DNA of 64,000 nucleotides from Agrypnia vestita (GCA_016648135.1 JADDOH010023149.1:1-64000), one strand, 5' to 3'; counted from the first letter of the stretch, positions 1 to 11,559 are shown. Translations and numbers: made by a program. Notes: generated by a model not told the origin, from the sequence alone.

Positions 1-760
1 AGCAGCTAGCTTTTCCATCATGGTTTGCAGTTGCTGACAATAGACATCTGCGTAATCGTCTGGCCAGATTTAAGAAAGCTGTAGTGAACGACACCAGCAC
101 TAGTCCACCAAACGCTCACAAGTAACTTTTTTGGAGTCAATTTTCGTTGGGGCATGGTTTGGCTGGTTCGACAGGGTTCAGCCATTGCGATGAGCGCTTC
201 CGATTATCGTACAGGATCCACTTTTCATCACAGGTAATGATTCGATTTAAATCCCTTCATTATTGTGCCGGTTGAGTAATGCAACGCAGCAGTCACCGCG
301 CGTTTGTTGATTTGCTTCACTCAATTCGTGAGGTACCCACCTTTCAAGCTTTTTCACCTTACCAATTAGCTTCAAGTGGATTAAAACAGTTTTATCACTA
401 ACACCGCAGCCTGCAGCTAACTCGGATGTGGTTTGCGATGGATCGCTTCCACAATAGCCTTCAATTCTTCATTATCAACTTTGGTCTCCGGCCGTCCACG
501 GGGCTTGTTCTGCAGGTCGAAATTTCCAGAACGAAAACGTTGGAACCAAAAACGCACTGTGTTTTCTTTTGTGGCACCGTCGCCATACACATCATTAATC
601 CTTCGAGCCGTTTCTGCAGCACTGGTGCCACAGTGGAACTCGTACTCGTAAATAACGCGATATTTCAAGTTTTTCATTTTGTAAACTGAGTGACGCAAAG
701 AAAAAAACAATTGAGGAAAAAACAAATGAATTATAATTTTCAAAACACAAATACATGAGT
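1..760 (-). pseudogene. mariner transposase relic, truncated by the window edge
   Basis: Read on the minus strand, this is the N-terminal half of a mariner (DD34D) transposase. The probable start ATG is at 677 and the N-terminal helix-turn-helix runs to about 430. Further on come WVPHEL (about 322-339) and a block containing CDEKW (about 214-235), which holds the first catalytic Asp, then a VSVWW-type stretch near 100. These motifs lie in different frames. One frameshift falls near 445 and at least one more before 250, so the element is dead. The C-terminal half and distal inverted repeat lie outside the window. I could not fix the terminal inverted repeat near 760. Confidence 0.88.
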
Positions 761-881
761 AAATAGCTGTAATAATTTGGATTTGGAATTCCTAACCAAA
801 GAGAAGATATTTGAGATCAAATTTGCCAGTACGGCAAAACGCCAATTTCATATGTAAGGACCTAATATAAGCAACGAAGGA

Positions 882-1279
882 ATGCTAAAGAAAATTCAAA
901 TAGTACAAAACAGAACGATGTCCGTAATATTGAAGTGTAATAGGAGAACCAAAATAATAAAAATGTTGAATGCCCAAGGTCTAAAACAGTAAATCAAAGA
1001 ATAAAATATAATGTAATGGTGCAAATATTTAAAATTTAACACGGATTTGTACCCATATACTTTGATGACAGGATGAAGCTGAATAGAGATTATCATTGTT
1101 ACAATTTAAGAGGAAGCGACAAAATAAGACTACCGAAGAAAAAAAACACCTCACAAAATTGTATGATGTACAAAGGTCTAAAAATCTTCGATAGCCTGCC
1201 AAAGAAAATTCAAAACACGGTGAATATAAAGAGATTTAAACAGGAGTGCAAAAATTTTATTGTAAAAACTTTTAAATAA
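882..1279 (+). pseudogene. LINE reverse transcriptase C-terminus, degenerate
   Basis: The conceptual protein starts like the C-terminal region after the RT domain of Jockey-type non-LTR elements (KIQIVQNR, then QRIKYNVMVQIFK). It ends with the usual tail YNLR...MYKGLKIFDSLPKKI and a stop at 1277-1279. A frameshift near 990 and a stop near 1037 break it. The AATAAATAAATATT-rich sequence near 1355-1370 could be part of its 3' end. The 5' part is missing, as is normal for LINE copies. The clade is inferred from the tail pattern only. Confidence 0.72.
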
Positions 1280-1441
1280 CTAGATGGAATGCAATTTGTT
1301 TGGGTGAAATCATGTATTAGCCCACACAGTATGTGTGGAACTAAATATTTAAGATTAATAAATAAATATTTCAAAGTTTCTGGCCAAAAACAACACCACG
1401 TTATAGGCTCCTGCAATATATTTATTTTTATTGTGAAAAGA

Positions 1442-1675
1442 AACCATGACGGGATGACATTGAGCCGTATGGAGAATTTAAACCATGAAGGGATGATATT
1501 GAGCCATATTGAGAATTTAAACCATGACGGAATGACATTGAGCCATATTGAGAATTTAAACCATGACAGGATGACATTGAGCCATATTGAGAATTTAAAC
1601 CATGATGGGATGACATTGAGCCATGTTAAGAATTTAAACCATGACGGGATGACATTGAGCCATATTGAGAATTTA
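1442..1675 (+). repeat. six tandem copies of a 39-bp unit
   Basis: Six head-to-tail copies of a 39-bp unit starting AACCATGACGGGATGACATT, with a few substitutions per copy. Because 39 is divisible by three, the array stays open on the + strand within an ORF at 1289-1735, where each unit reads as 13 residues of the type NLNHDGMTLSHIE. It is also open on the minus strand. There is no sign of a start context, flanking domain or splice pattern, so an ordinary minisatellite next to the LINE end is the simplest reading. Confidence 0.95.
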
Positions 1676-1739
1676 AACGAAGAAACGCTGAAGGGACTAA
1701 ATGGAAAGGAAAAATTCAGTTCAGAAGTGCTTTGAAGCA

Positions 1740-2060
1740 ATCACAAAAACGCTTGTGCCAAGACTAATTGTATGGGGACTTCTTCTACGGGAAACATTTA
1801 ATATTTTAAATAAATAAATATTTTTTGAAAACGAAAATTCGGCGTAAATTTTTTCCAAATATAACTTTTTGTTCACCCATTGACGAGAGCTAGGCGATAC
1901 GCTCTTCCACGTAAAGTAAAAATTACGCACTTAACGTATTGACAGTATGTCGTGTACGTGCATATAAAAGATAAACAACGTCTTTTGTTTAAAAATAAAT
2001 TTCGAAGAAAATGATTATTTTTTATCAGAATTGATAACGACAACCAATGTTTGAGCTAGT
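1740..2060. other. no recognisable gene
   Basis: AT-rich spacer. It contains AAATAAATAAATATT near 1807-1822, very like the sequence at 1355-1370, which suggests a second LINE-type 3' end. Otherwise I see nothing. Confidence 0.5.
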
Positions 2061-2345
2061 TATATCAACTTGCATTAGAAGTATTGGCGAAGACACTTTA
2101 GAGTCGATGTGCATTTTTAGTCTACTGGTTTCGAGACGTACCCATCTCTTCATCAGGGTAACCATGACGTAGCATGTAAATGCCACTACTTACCACGATC
2201 ACAGTACTACTCACACACAAACACCTTCCCAAAATATTCCTCACATGCGTGTTAATCTAACCGAAGGTTAACATGCATAAAGGTTCCTACCAAAAGAGAT
2301 CAAGAATTTGAGGGGTGGTGGTGAGACGGGGTGGGGTTTAAATGG
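2060..2345 (-). mobile_element. PLE-b remnant with hammerhead-like motif
   Basis: On the minus strand CTGATGA (2150-2156) is followed by an extra A, a stem GAGAT/GTCTC and GAAAC (2128-2132), then CCAGTA. The same element type, with better stems, is at 36287-36816. The two copies also share an internal block with TCACATGCGTGTTA and a GGGGTGGGGT stretch. Only one arm is present here, and the stem I partner has decayed. Confidence 0.6.
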
Positions 2346-2627
2346 AGTATGGACAAGTCTTGCGTTTTACTCAAAAATGCCAAATCAAACAGAGGACTAT
2401 AGGGAAAATTTATATGATTATCAATTGGAGAAATATTTAAACATTGTAAGGAACAAAAGAGTTGCTGCAAGATTCATTTCTTCCGACAAAGAAGTATTGT
2501 TCGAGGTCTAAATAAATGTATAACAATATTTATATGCATGTTCTGAGAACATAATAACTAAATGGCAAAAATATATTTTTATTAATCTTCACACGAAGCA
2601 AACACATTGGTGTGAGACATAATATAT

Positions 2628-2942
2628 TTAAATAAAATATCACTTTGTTTGACATCACATTATTGAGTTACTACCTTCTATTATTATATATATAACTAAT
2701 TTCAGTGCACAGCTGAGCCTCCATCACGGTTGATATATACTACAGTATATATTCAACTTGAATTTATACTGTAGTATATATATACTACAGTATATATGCT
2801 ACTACAGTATGCTACAGAATATATACTGTAGTCTATATATACTACAGTAAATATTCAATCCTGATGAAGGCTCGGTTACGAGCTGAAACTACTTGGTAAT
2901 AACTCAATAAAGTATTGTCAAACAAGGTGATATTTTATTTAA
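2628..2942. mobile_element. PLE-e inverted dimer around a TA-rich centre
   Basis: Two arms face each other: 2628-2740, and its inverse at about 2851-2942 (GTCAAACAAGGTGATATTTT and neighbours). The right arm carries CTGATGA (2861-2867), an extra A, the stem GGCTC/GAGCT and GAAAC. The left arm holds a decayed version. The centre is filled with repeated palindromic units such as TATACTACAGTATA. I could not find a convincing target-site duplication. Confidence 0.65.
2738..2855. repeat. palindromic TACTACAGTATA-type microsatellite
   Basis: Several copies of TATACTACAGTATA and its inverse ATACTGTAGTATA alternate with TA runs, so the stretch can fold in many registers. It lies between the two arms of PLE-e and probably expanded from the dimer junction. 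Confidence 0.8.
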
Positions 2943-3263
2943 AAATAAAAAAATTAAGATAAGTATACAGATCAGTACAATATTCCTTCGTCAATCCATT
3001 AAAAATTGCACTGAAGTCCTATCTGTGTTAATTTCTTAGTTATATGGAAATGCATATCACATAAGTAATTAAGCACATCATTTTTTTATAAATAAGACAG
3101 TAAAAGGTATGAGAATTTTATTGTTTTTAGTGTTAAAATTACCAATTGACGTAAGGTATCGGCGTATGTGTTGAAAATATTAATTATGAGTGTAAAATAG
3201 CACATAAAGAGCGAAAAAGACTATATTCGCTTTTTACCTTTATCTTAAAATGAACATTCAAAC

Positions 3264-3550
3264 ACTTAGTGTTTTAATTAATATAAATTAACTTTGTTTA
3301 AACCACTTATTTTTTGAAAAAAATCAACATGTTTCAAAGCCAATGGCTTCTTCATCAGGAAAACAAAAATATGATTAATTATATTGATTTATTAGATTAT
3401 TTTTGTTTTCCTGATGAAGAAGCCATTGGCTTTGAAACATGTTGATTTTTTTCAATAAATAAGTGGTTTAAACAAAGTTAATTTATATTAATTATAATTA
3501 TGTTACCACAAAATAAATTTGCTACATTTGAAGAAGAACTTAGTGTTTTA
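3264..3550 (+). mobile_element. PLE-a inverted dimer with 13-bp target duplication
   Basis: The direct repeat ACTTAGTGTTTTA occurs at 3264-3276 and 3538-3550. Between them lie a left arm (3277 to about 3371), an inverted right arm ending at 3492, and a 45-bp one-sided tail (3493-3537). The arms are nearly perfect inverted repeats. Each holds a hammerhead-like core: minus strand CTGATGA at 3352-3358, plus strand CTGATGA at 3411-3417. The plus core continues with an extra A, the stem GAAGCC/GGCTTT, GAAA (3434-3437) and the palindrome ACATGT, then T. This layout is that of an inverted-terminal-repeat Penelope-like insertion. Confidence 0.75.
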
Positions 3551-3582
3551 TTCGTTTCCAGTATTCAATTAAAATAAACTAC

Positions 3583-3735
3583 AGAAGTCTCACAGAGAAG
3601 AAGCTATACATGTGAAACATGTACGGAAATCATTATAAGGCTGTCCCAGGGCTTACGACCTGCATGATCTGGCTTACTTAACACAGTGCAACATTTACCA
3701 ATTCCACCACAAGAACATCCACACATTTTCATATT
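3583..3735 (+). repeat. Rep-1 dispersed repeat copy
   Basis: Starts with ACAGAAGTCTCACAGAGAAG and ends in CCAATTCCACCACAAGAACA. Other copies or pieces of this roughly 200-bp family are near 12313, 22722, 32186, 32596, 47670, 56636 and 58320. I recognise no coding or tRNA-like part. Confidence 0.65.
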
Positions 3736-3739
3736 CTTG

Positions 3740-5690
3740 ATTCACATATTGTATATTTGTTTTCTCAGTTTTGCATACGTTTTCTACTCTACAAAAAATA
3801 TTTGTGATAGGATATGCGTGAACTAGGAAATTCTCTATCAATAAATATTGCATTACTACGAAATGCTACCGTTACGTACTAAAACCGTCATACTACACAT
3901 TTTTCCACAAACAGCAAATTGCCTAATTAAGATATGGAATTTGACGAATACATCCCGTTTTTACCAAAATACCAAACCGCAAATTGCAGGTATTTTTAAG
4001 TACCCAAGTATAATATATTATGTGTGGTTTTTGATAATCGTTTACATATTAAAAATTTATTTATGTAAATCGTATTGCGGTTAAGGAAAAAATGGTTTGG
4101 TCACGAATATTGGGAAGTCCACTTTATTTTAGTAGATAAATTATAATAACAACGATGAAACAAAGAACTAAAAAACATACATTTTTGTTATTCTCAGAAA
4201 TGAAAATTTAGAGAATTTCAAATTTTTAAGAATTCATTTAAAATATCGGCATACCTAATATTTGTATTTTCTAAAAATTAGATTGATTTTTGAAACACTT
4301 CAAAAATCCCTTCCAAGAAGATGTCATTAAATTGAGTGAAAAGCTAAGGCAACGTTATCTCTTCTTGAGTTCAATCATAATATTATTACATCGAGGCTAG
4401 ACAGCCAAACGGGCATTAGTGATATTTATAACTTTACAGGAGAGCTAAAAAAAGTTCTGTGAATCTGATATTGTCACTGTTTTTTTATTATTAAACGTTT
4501 TTCATATTTGTTTATCCAAAACGCATATAAAAATCGTTACGTAATAAAAAAAATATTGACAAAATCAGATAACAACCTAACAATGTAGGTATACGTCTAC
4601 TAATACATTGTTTCAGTAATAAACTGAGTTTTTATGCAAATAATTGGATTTTCATTTACATATTTTTAATTTTGCGTGAAAACGCCTGCAGCTGTCATTT
4701 TGTCTACGTGACGTCCAGCCTAAGTAAATATTGCATTGTGTCTATGGTAATAGTTCAAAGATTACTATAGATACTTAGGCGTGACGTTATTCGCTCCGAC
4801 TGGTGTTTCAGTTAAAATGGCGGATTGGACAATTTTATACTGTTATTTTATTGAAAATCTTATTAATCTCAATTTGTATATTGAAACTGAATCATTTTTT
4901 AGAGTCCTCTCAAAATATTTTCTTCTCTAAAATGACTTATTCTTTAATTCGTCAGTACTATCATCATGCCTATTGGCAGCTTAGATGGAAAGTTTACCAG
5001 TACTGAAGATAGCGCCATGAAGCAAGTAGACGATCGGAGGGTTGTACATAAATAATATAAAATTATACAAATAAGACAATCAGCGAAGATAGCAGGAGCG
5101 AGGAACATAAATCCTTCCTCGGGGAGAAATATTTCCATCAGCGTATCCGGCGGGCTAAATTGAAAGAGATAATCGTCAGGCGGCGAACGTCGTTCGATAC
5201 AAAGTTTCAGGTATAAAAATGTACTAATGGCCCCAGAGCTGACTCAGTTAAGAAATAACATCCTCCCATTTGAATACGGGCCGGGTATAAACCCTTATTA
5301 ATTATTTTTCACTGCCGTTCTTGGAGAGATAAATTAATCCGAGCGCCCGTAAAACGCACCTTCCACAATGACATCCCTGGATTTATCTTTATAGTTAATT
5401 TTAATCTTGGCCCATTAGCACCTGAATATAATTTCGCAACTTCGCCAAGAAACTTTTCGAGGAGTGTTGTCGGGGGCAGGGTAGGAGCGGGTATCTAGGC
5501 GGGCCCTAAAACATCACGAAAAATTAACGACTTCGAAATGTACTAAATAATCGTAGGTACAAGAAAAGATCTCGATTTGGGCAAAATTAGGTATCTGTCT
5601 ACTGTAAAAAGCGTCGTTTGTGAAGTTATACGAGCAATTGAGCGACGGAATACTATCGCACCACGATGTCACGACTCACTGTCAATCGAA
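3740..5690. other. no recognisable gene
   Basis: AT-rich up to about 4700. A slightly GC-richer stretch at 5090-5560 has no ORF with protein family features. The short ORFs here (at 3848, 4803 and 4944) look random. Confidence 0.45.
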
Positions 5691-5746
5691 AGCTAAGACG
5701 GCAGATTCCCTAGTGAAATTTAACCAATAACAATTCTTGTTATTTG

Positions 5747-5850
5747 AAAATGCTGTAATGAAAATTGCATTACTCCAGGCGCTGATATTAATTTTTAACG
5801 CTAAAACAGGCCGTGAGGCTTTATCAATGCAGCGAAACACTTTACAAAAA
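5747..5850 (+). repeat. Rep-3 fragment
   Basis: AAATGCTGTAATG and the following bases recur at 6332-6375. The part after 5798 (AACGCTAAAACAG) resembles the minus-strand copy at 9392-9600. It is a broken piece of a dispersed family. Confidence 0.45.
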
Positions 5851-6224
5851 CACCCAGGCAGTGAAGAGTGAAGAAGGACCCTCCACACATCCATGGCTGT
5901 TTTATGAGCAATAGCTCCCATATCTATCCTACGCTTTTGCCACCCAATTCTGTACTTTTTAAAGCAAAAGTGGTCATCCTTCACATGGAGGCGTCCACAC
6001 AAAATCGTTTCACTATCCACAATAGTAAAAAATACTAGAAAGAGAATAAAACATGATATACATAAATGTGAGAAAATACAAATAAAACATATGATGAGTT
6101 GTAAGAAAATGGGGTGAAGAAAAAGCCGAGTATACAAAATAAAATTGCACCGTAGAGACAGTTACACAAAATACAATAGTCACTCCCCTGAGAGAGAAAA
6201 AAGGCATAAGTTAATCACATATTA

Positions 6225-6300
6225 CTGTGAATCAAACCTGGAACCTCCAATATGATAAGCTAGTGTCATTCCTACTGGACTACAGTAGCCGCCAATAAAA
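6225..6300 (-). repeat. tRNA-like SINE head (SINE-3)
   Basis: On the minus strand, TGTAGTCCAGTAGGAATGAC resembles a polymerase III A box and GGTTTGATTC a degenerate B box, spaced as in a tRNA. The acceptor stem does not close, so it is not a working tRNA gene. I see only this copy. Confidence 0.45.
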
Positions 6301-6331
6301 TTTGCTTATTTGGGTACTGTTTGTTTTTAAC

Positions 6332-6610
6332 AAAATGCTGTAATGCAAATTGCATATGCTCCGGGTGCTGTTATTGTTATTTATTTTATATTTTCTGATG
6401 TATTTTTTATAATACAATTGTAATCAATTTCATATATCTTACCCAGGACCGTTCTAGGAGCAAAAGCTCTCGTATCGGCCCTTCACTTTCACCATCCAGA
6501 TTGGCATCGTTTTAATGCTGAAAAGGTTTCCTCGCTATGCCGCTGATGAAGCAAAACAATATCTGGACAATAGAAACGGTGATTTCAGGTTTGGAAGTTA
6601 CAGTTGTGAA
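6332..6610 (+). repeat. Rep-3 copy
   Basis: Contains CCCAGGACCGTTCTAGGAGC and CGCTATGCCGCTGATGAAGC. Both recur, inverted, at 9392-9600. CCGCTGATGAAGCAAAA resembles part of a hammerhead core but lacks a following stem and GAAA, so I do not count it. Confidence 0.6.
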
Positions 6611-8395
6611 GAGTGCAAAAGAGAAAAGTATTTTTCTCATTTGCACATTTGCATTTATAAAGCATTCTCGGCATTTTTTACATAATTTAATGCTGGTGGA
6701 GAATATATAAAATGGTTTTTAGGTCATAACATTTCTGCAAGCTGATTTTTTTCAATCAAGCATATTTCATTGCAAATTTTTTAACCAGAAGAATGTCGCG
6801 TTCTATTCTCTCTCTAGTCAGAGAGTATAAAACGCCCATAAGTGTAGTGGTTAGTTAGTTAGTCTGTTTAGAATAATACTAGACACTAAAATCATGAAAA
6901 TGATTCAATCACTCATATGCCACCAATCACAATCACTAACAGTGATTGATTATTTGAAAATATCGCTATTCATGATTCTTACCTCAAAATATTCTCAATT
7001 AAAACACATCTTCTTTATTAAATAATCAATATATCTTATGATTTCGTCTCGTATTTTGCATAATTTTTATTAATAATTTATTTATACATATTAGGATTAA
7101 ATATGCTTTTTATGGAAATAAAGAAATAAGAATAGTAAGTGAATACCATTTCAGTGCATATTTAAAAAAATATATATTTCTTATATTTTGAGATTAACAT
7201 TCATCGCAGATAAAGTTTTCAATCAGTGTTATCATCTAATATCACACCACTCTGTTAATTTTAGCAATTGTTGATGTTACTGGTAGCTTTAAAGTCACTT
7301 ATGTAAATGTTGTATATATTTGACTACAAATTGGCTATTAACCGTCGTAAAATTGATGTTAAAAATGTCAAGGTATTGCCCCTAAATCGAGTAAATTTTG
7401 AACCTTTTTAAGAAACTTTTCAACGACCCCTAGCCCGAGCCACCCCTTGAGTCTGGGGGGCGGGGGTGCGGGGTGTACAGTGTCATCTCTCATGTCTCCG
7501 AAAGGGTTGCTACCCTCCCCCCAGCCGGTAAATCGTAAAACCTGGTAGAAGGTAACTCTTCATTACGCTCTGTGCTGATGACATCAAGTCGGCGACGCGG
7601 ATTCGGTAAAGGAGACATTTCAGTAGAAAGTTACTTATAATTTAGTCAATTATTATTTTAAGAAACTCCACAAGTTTGAAAGTATAATTATTTATTAAGT
7701 ATACGTAATACTTCCACCCCAAAGGAACCTCTTTGGACCCTTAAATGACACTGGGCTATTAATTTTTAGGAGTGTGCGCCCCTCTGAACGCTTCGCAGTC
7801 CAACGGGCGTTTAACCCTTTTCAATAATACTACCAAGATTTTTCAAATCAACAATTATTAAACAATCATTTTTTGCATATTTTTTTAAAAATCATATCTT
7901 GATAAATCATGTCCCTGTGACATAATCTAGTACTATATTCTAGACAAACTCAAAATGTTCTGAATGAGCACACTGGTCTAAAAAGTAGTTTAAAAAATTG
8001 AAATGATATTTCACACGTATTTTATTCGATTTTTTTTCATAAAAGTAAATAAATACTTATTTTTTAGGAAACCGACATGTAAAATTACCGTGATTTTTGA
8101 TTGATGGATCTTGTGGATTAATTTACTTTCATTCTTATATCTAAAATTATAACTTTATAATAAACCTAGTTCGAAGAATATAATACGTTATTTATTATAA
8201 TAATAAGTTAAATTCGTGTTGTGACTTTGGTGGTAAATAAAATTTTATTATTTTTAATATTTCACTTGCCTCCTGCATTGCCATGATCTTTAGATAATAT
8301 TAAAAAAACACAATATAATTTATGATGCATCAACTATTACAAAATTAAAACACCTTCACAATAGATCTGCTCAAAATTACTTAAATAAATGCATT
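6611..8395. other. no recognisable gene
   Basis: Mostly AT-rich. 7430-7610 is a GC-rich patch with G runs but no ORF or promoter signal I trust. 8035-8105 loosely matches 63711-63790, so it is probably an old repeat. Confidence 0.45.
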
Positions 8396-8397
8396 AT

Positions 8398-8548
8398 TTA
8401 ACTAAACAAATTTTTAATCAATTAGAAAAGACATACCGAAAAATCAAATTAACGAAAAAATTATTTAACTGCAACCGGGACTCGAACCAACGGACCTCCA
8501 TTCTATCCGGGGATGGCGCGTTATCCAATTTCACCACGGCAGTTTGGT
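8398..8548 (-). repeat. SINE-1 copy with tRNA-like head
   Basis: On the minus strand a tRNA-like head (about 8468-8548) has an A-box region TGGTGAAATTGGATAACGCG and a B box GGTTCGAGTCC. It is followed by a tail TTCGTTAATTTGATTTTTCG. The tail recurs in opposite orientation at 8880-8960. The head resembles an Arg-type tRNA, but the stems do not fold cleanly. Confidence 0.65.
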
Positions 8549-8574
8549 AAGATAATGAAAAATTTTCGACCTTA

Positions 8575-8834
8575 TATGTGGGGTATAAAAGCAAAGGCAG
8601 CAATGTCCAAAATATTGAATGCATTCATCGAGGATTACTAATTTATAATGTATTAAACTCGAGATTTTATAGGAAAGATACACTATACATTTACGGGAAA
8701 CATGATTTTGGAAGGGATAGATAAATAAAATCTACAAATCATTTCATTTTAAATTAGTAATCCTCGATGACAGAATTCAAAACAGTTTTTTAAATTTTTT
8801 GTATATTGCTGCCTTTGCTTTTATACCCCACATA
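8575..8834. mobile_element. MITE-1, TIR element with TA target duplication
   Basis: The termini are TGTGGGGTATAAAAGCAAAG at the left and its inverse at the right, with TA at 8575-8576 and 8833-8834. About 256 bp lie between, with subterminal inverted parts (CATCGAGGATTACTAATTT and its inverse). It has no coding capacity. A second full copy is at 50654-50907. The TA duplication suggests mobilisation by a Tc1/mariner-type transposase, which is inference. Confidence 0.85.
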
Positions 8835-8852
8835 ATGTAGTCTCATTAATTC

Positions 8853-8960
8853 AATCTCGGTTCGAATCCCAGTAGCTTTTGAAATATTTTTTCGTTAATT
8901 TGATTTTTCTGTATGTCTTTTCTAATTTATTAATAAAAATTTGTTTAATAATTCATAGAA
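8853..8960 (+). repeat. SINE-1 partial copy, opposite orientation
   Basis: Keeps the B box GGTTCGAATCCC (8868) and the tail TTCGTTAATTTGATTTTTC, then TTTCTAATTTATTAATAAAA. It lost the A box. With the copy at 8398-8548 it makes an inverted pair around MITE-1. Confidence 0.65.
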
Positions 8961-9391
8961 ATTAGTTCTAAAATTGCAATTTCACAATGTTAATGTAATT
9001 TTTTAAAAACATTATTTAACTGTTTTATAGAATGTATTTATCTACGTTTTTTGCATTAATTTTCGTTTTGTTTTGAGTTTTGATTCCTACTAGCAGTACT
9101 TTGCGTGTTTGTGATGTCCTTTTATTTCTATTTTTTCCAATTGGGAGTGTTTGCATTTTCTTAAAGCTGTTTGTGGTGCAACCGTCCTTTATTTAGATAT
9201 TTTATGTAGGTATATACACATTTTTATTTATATTTTATTACATCTTTAATTTTTCATGATATATTTCGTTGTACGTCTTATTATGTTTTTAATTTTGCTT
9301 TACTATTATCCATTTATGCCTTGTTATTTCCTCTCCTTTAAATTTCTCCGCTTTCAGTTGTGATTTTATTTTTATGTATTGCTATTTTCTT
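8961..9391. other. no recognisable gene
   Basis: T-rich on the + strand. I see no motif worth naming. Confidence 0.45.
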
Positions 9392-9600
9392 TTAATAAAT
9401 TGTTTTCACGCGCCCCAAACACAGTGGAGTGATTAGTATAGATTCCTCGCCGCGTCGCACGAGCGTTTTTGCTTCATCAGCGGCGTAGCGAGGAAACTGC
9501 TTTAGCGTTAAAATAATGCCACACTGGATGGTGAAAATGTAGGGTCGATATGGGAGCTTTTGCTCGTAGAACGGTCCTGGGTATGTGGTGGGTACCACTT
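9392..9600 (-). repeat. Rep-3 copy with residual ORF
   Basis: Inverse of the repeat at 6425-6560. A 68-residue minus-strand frame stays open with PGPFYEQKLPYRPYIFTIQC, so this stretch may come from the protein-coding part of an element. I do not recognise the protein family. Confidence 0.5.
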
Positions 9601-11070
9601 CACTGTTAAATCGTCACAGGTCTCGCCATAAAATGGACTTTTCTAATTACACAAAGATGAGAAAATGGAAGCGTATATAAATATGGAAGGGAAGAAAATA
9701 AAACAGGTATTCAGATTAAGTTACTATACAAAGTAATACCAAAAAACTTAGAAACGGGTATGTACTGAATAGTGGCTTTGCGCCAGGGCAGGACAGGGGA
9801 TTCTCCTACTCGGAAATTTGAAATTATTTAATTATAATTATAATTATAATTATATGTATTATATAGTGTGCCCGGTGAGTTTTCGGTTAGTGGAGCCTTT
9901 AGTAGCATAAAATATAATCAATTTCATCGACGAAACTCCCATATGACAAAATAAAAAGTTTTTTTTTCGTAATTTTTTTTAACAGTCGCCTAACTATTTT
10001 CATTCTCTTTTTTTAAATTTTGGAAAAATACTTATTGATCCTTATTATTTTATTTTTCAAATGAGATCTCTTTGATATTTGTAAGATCTTTACATGGGTA
10101 GATATTATTAAATTTCCATATCATTGAGTAGAATAACTGGATTAAAATGACGTATAGGTACTCCTTCGTGATCGCCAAACTTACACATTTGATCTCATTG
10201 CTGCTTGAGTTGTTTTGCCCAGGCCAGGATTTTGATAATTTCTAAAAAATCAGTACCAGGCTGAAATGACCACTCCTTCGGTTCAATTTTTCAATGTGTT
10301 TGAGACAGACGTCACTCTTCTATTCCCAATTAGATGAGCCACTGGAAGATAACTTTGAAGTACATGGGACTTAATATAAGCTACAAAAACCTTCACAAAG
10401 CTCTGCTAAAGCTGAAAGGAAGACTACCAGTACCATGAGCATCTTTCCTACTGTGTTATGGCTGGTTATTAGTGTATATACTTCCCTTTAACCAGCCTAA
10501 CGATAGGTCGTAAGTTACGACTTACTGTTACGACACCCAAAAATGTTCATACCTACTTTCCCATATAAAATAATTTGATTTAATAAAAAATGGATTTGTC
10601 TCTGAGATATATATAGTGTATATCTTCAATAATGATGTCTCTCTGGGGATACAATTCAGTATTACGTTCTTAAAAAATTAGATTTTGACTCAAAATATTC
10701 TGAAAAATTAATATAATTTCTATATTAAAAATAAATATATATCCCCGAATTATCATCCAAACTCTTAATCAATGTTCCTCCTAGAACCAACCCTCTTCTT
10801 TTTACTCCCCTTGTTTCTACTAACTACAGGCAAAATTCATGCTTGTGGCGAACTTGCAACAAATTTAAAGCACTCACAAAAAAGTATAATTTAGATTTTT
10901 TTCAAAATAACCCTACTCATGTGCGACGCCTGCTTTCCGATCCATTTTACAAATAAAATATATTGAATTATTTTCCACTAAATCAATTATATATAGTTTC
11001 ATCAATATACTATATCATATATATGTACACCACGCAAATTAGATATTTTGTAACTACCAGTGACTGTAAT
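9601..11070. other. no recognisable gene
   Basis: AT-rich. There is a short AATT run near 9833-9855, and TA-rich stretches near 10600 and 10990-11030. No gene evidence. Confidence 0.45.
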
Positions 11071-11076
11071 TGGCTC

Positions 11077-11401
11077 TTTTTACTCCCTTTTTTTAACTGG
11101 TAGCGTCTGCTTGTCTGCTTGTCTGTTGTCTGCCAAAAAAACTTTGGATCGATTTTTAACCCTTTTCCCGTGATCCAATCGAGCTGAAACTTTGTAGGCA
11201 GACTCGTGGTGACGATAAAAATGATCTAACAAATTTTTGTTCAAAAATTTTTAATAATCATATATAATTTTGGATTTTTCGAAATTTATACGATTTATAT
11301 ATTATTTAGTTTTCGCGACCGACGCGTGTAGCAGACGTGAAACCTGTTTCAATGAGAAAGGTAGTATAATAAAAACATGGTTTTTATGGGTTAGTTTTTT
11401 T
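11077..11401 (-). repeat. Rep-2 copy
   Basis: Runs from TTTTTACTCCCTTTTTTTAA to TTTTTATGGGTTAGTTTTTT. In between is the family core GATCCAATCGAGCTGAAACT. The other long copies are at 24382, 32644, 47088 and 57156, with a broken one at 15416. Confidence 0.8.
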
Positions 11402-11559
11402 ATGTTTCACATTCTTTGTATTTTATTAATTTTTATCAGCTGTTGGTTTTCCGAATAAATAATAATAAATAAAAAAATAAATAAAAAAAATTGACTCTTA
11501 AAAAATGAAAAAAATAATAACTAACTCTTATAATTATTAACTGGTCATCGGCCCACCCC

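Noticed and set aside
5682..6207. 151- and 64-residue minus-strand ORFs
   Set aside because: They overlap Rep-3 and SINE-3 sequence, have no domain and no splice context.
6530..6560. GCTGATGAAGCAAAA in Rep-3 (also inverted at 9468-9490)
   Set aside because: No hairpin after CTGATGA and no GAAA. It reads as part of a residual coding frame (RYAADEAK).
8468..8548. functional tRNA-Arg gene
   Set aside because: The A and B boxes are tRNA-like but the acceptor and anticodon stems do not pair, and the tail is repeated at 8880, so it is a SINE head.
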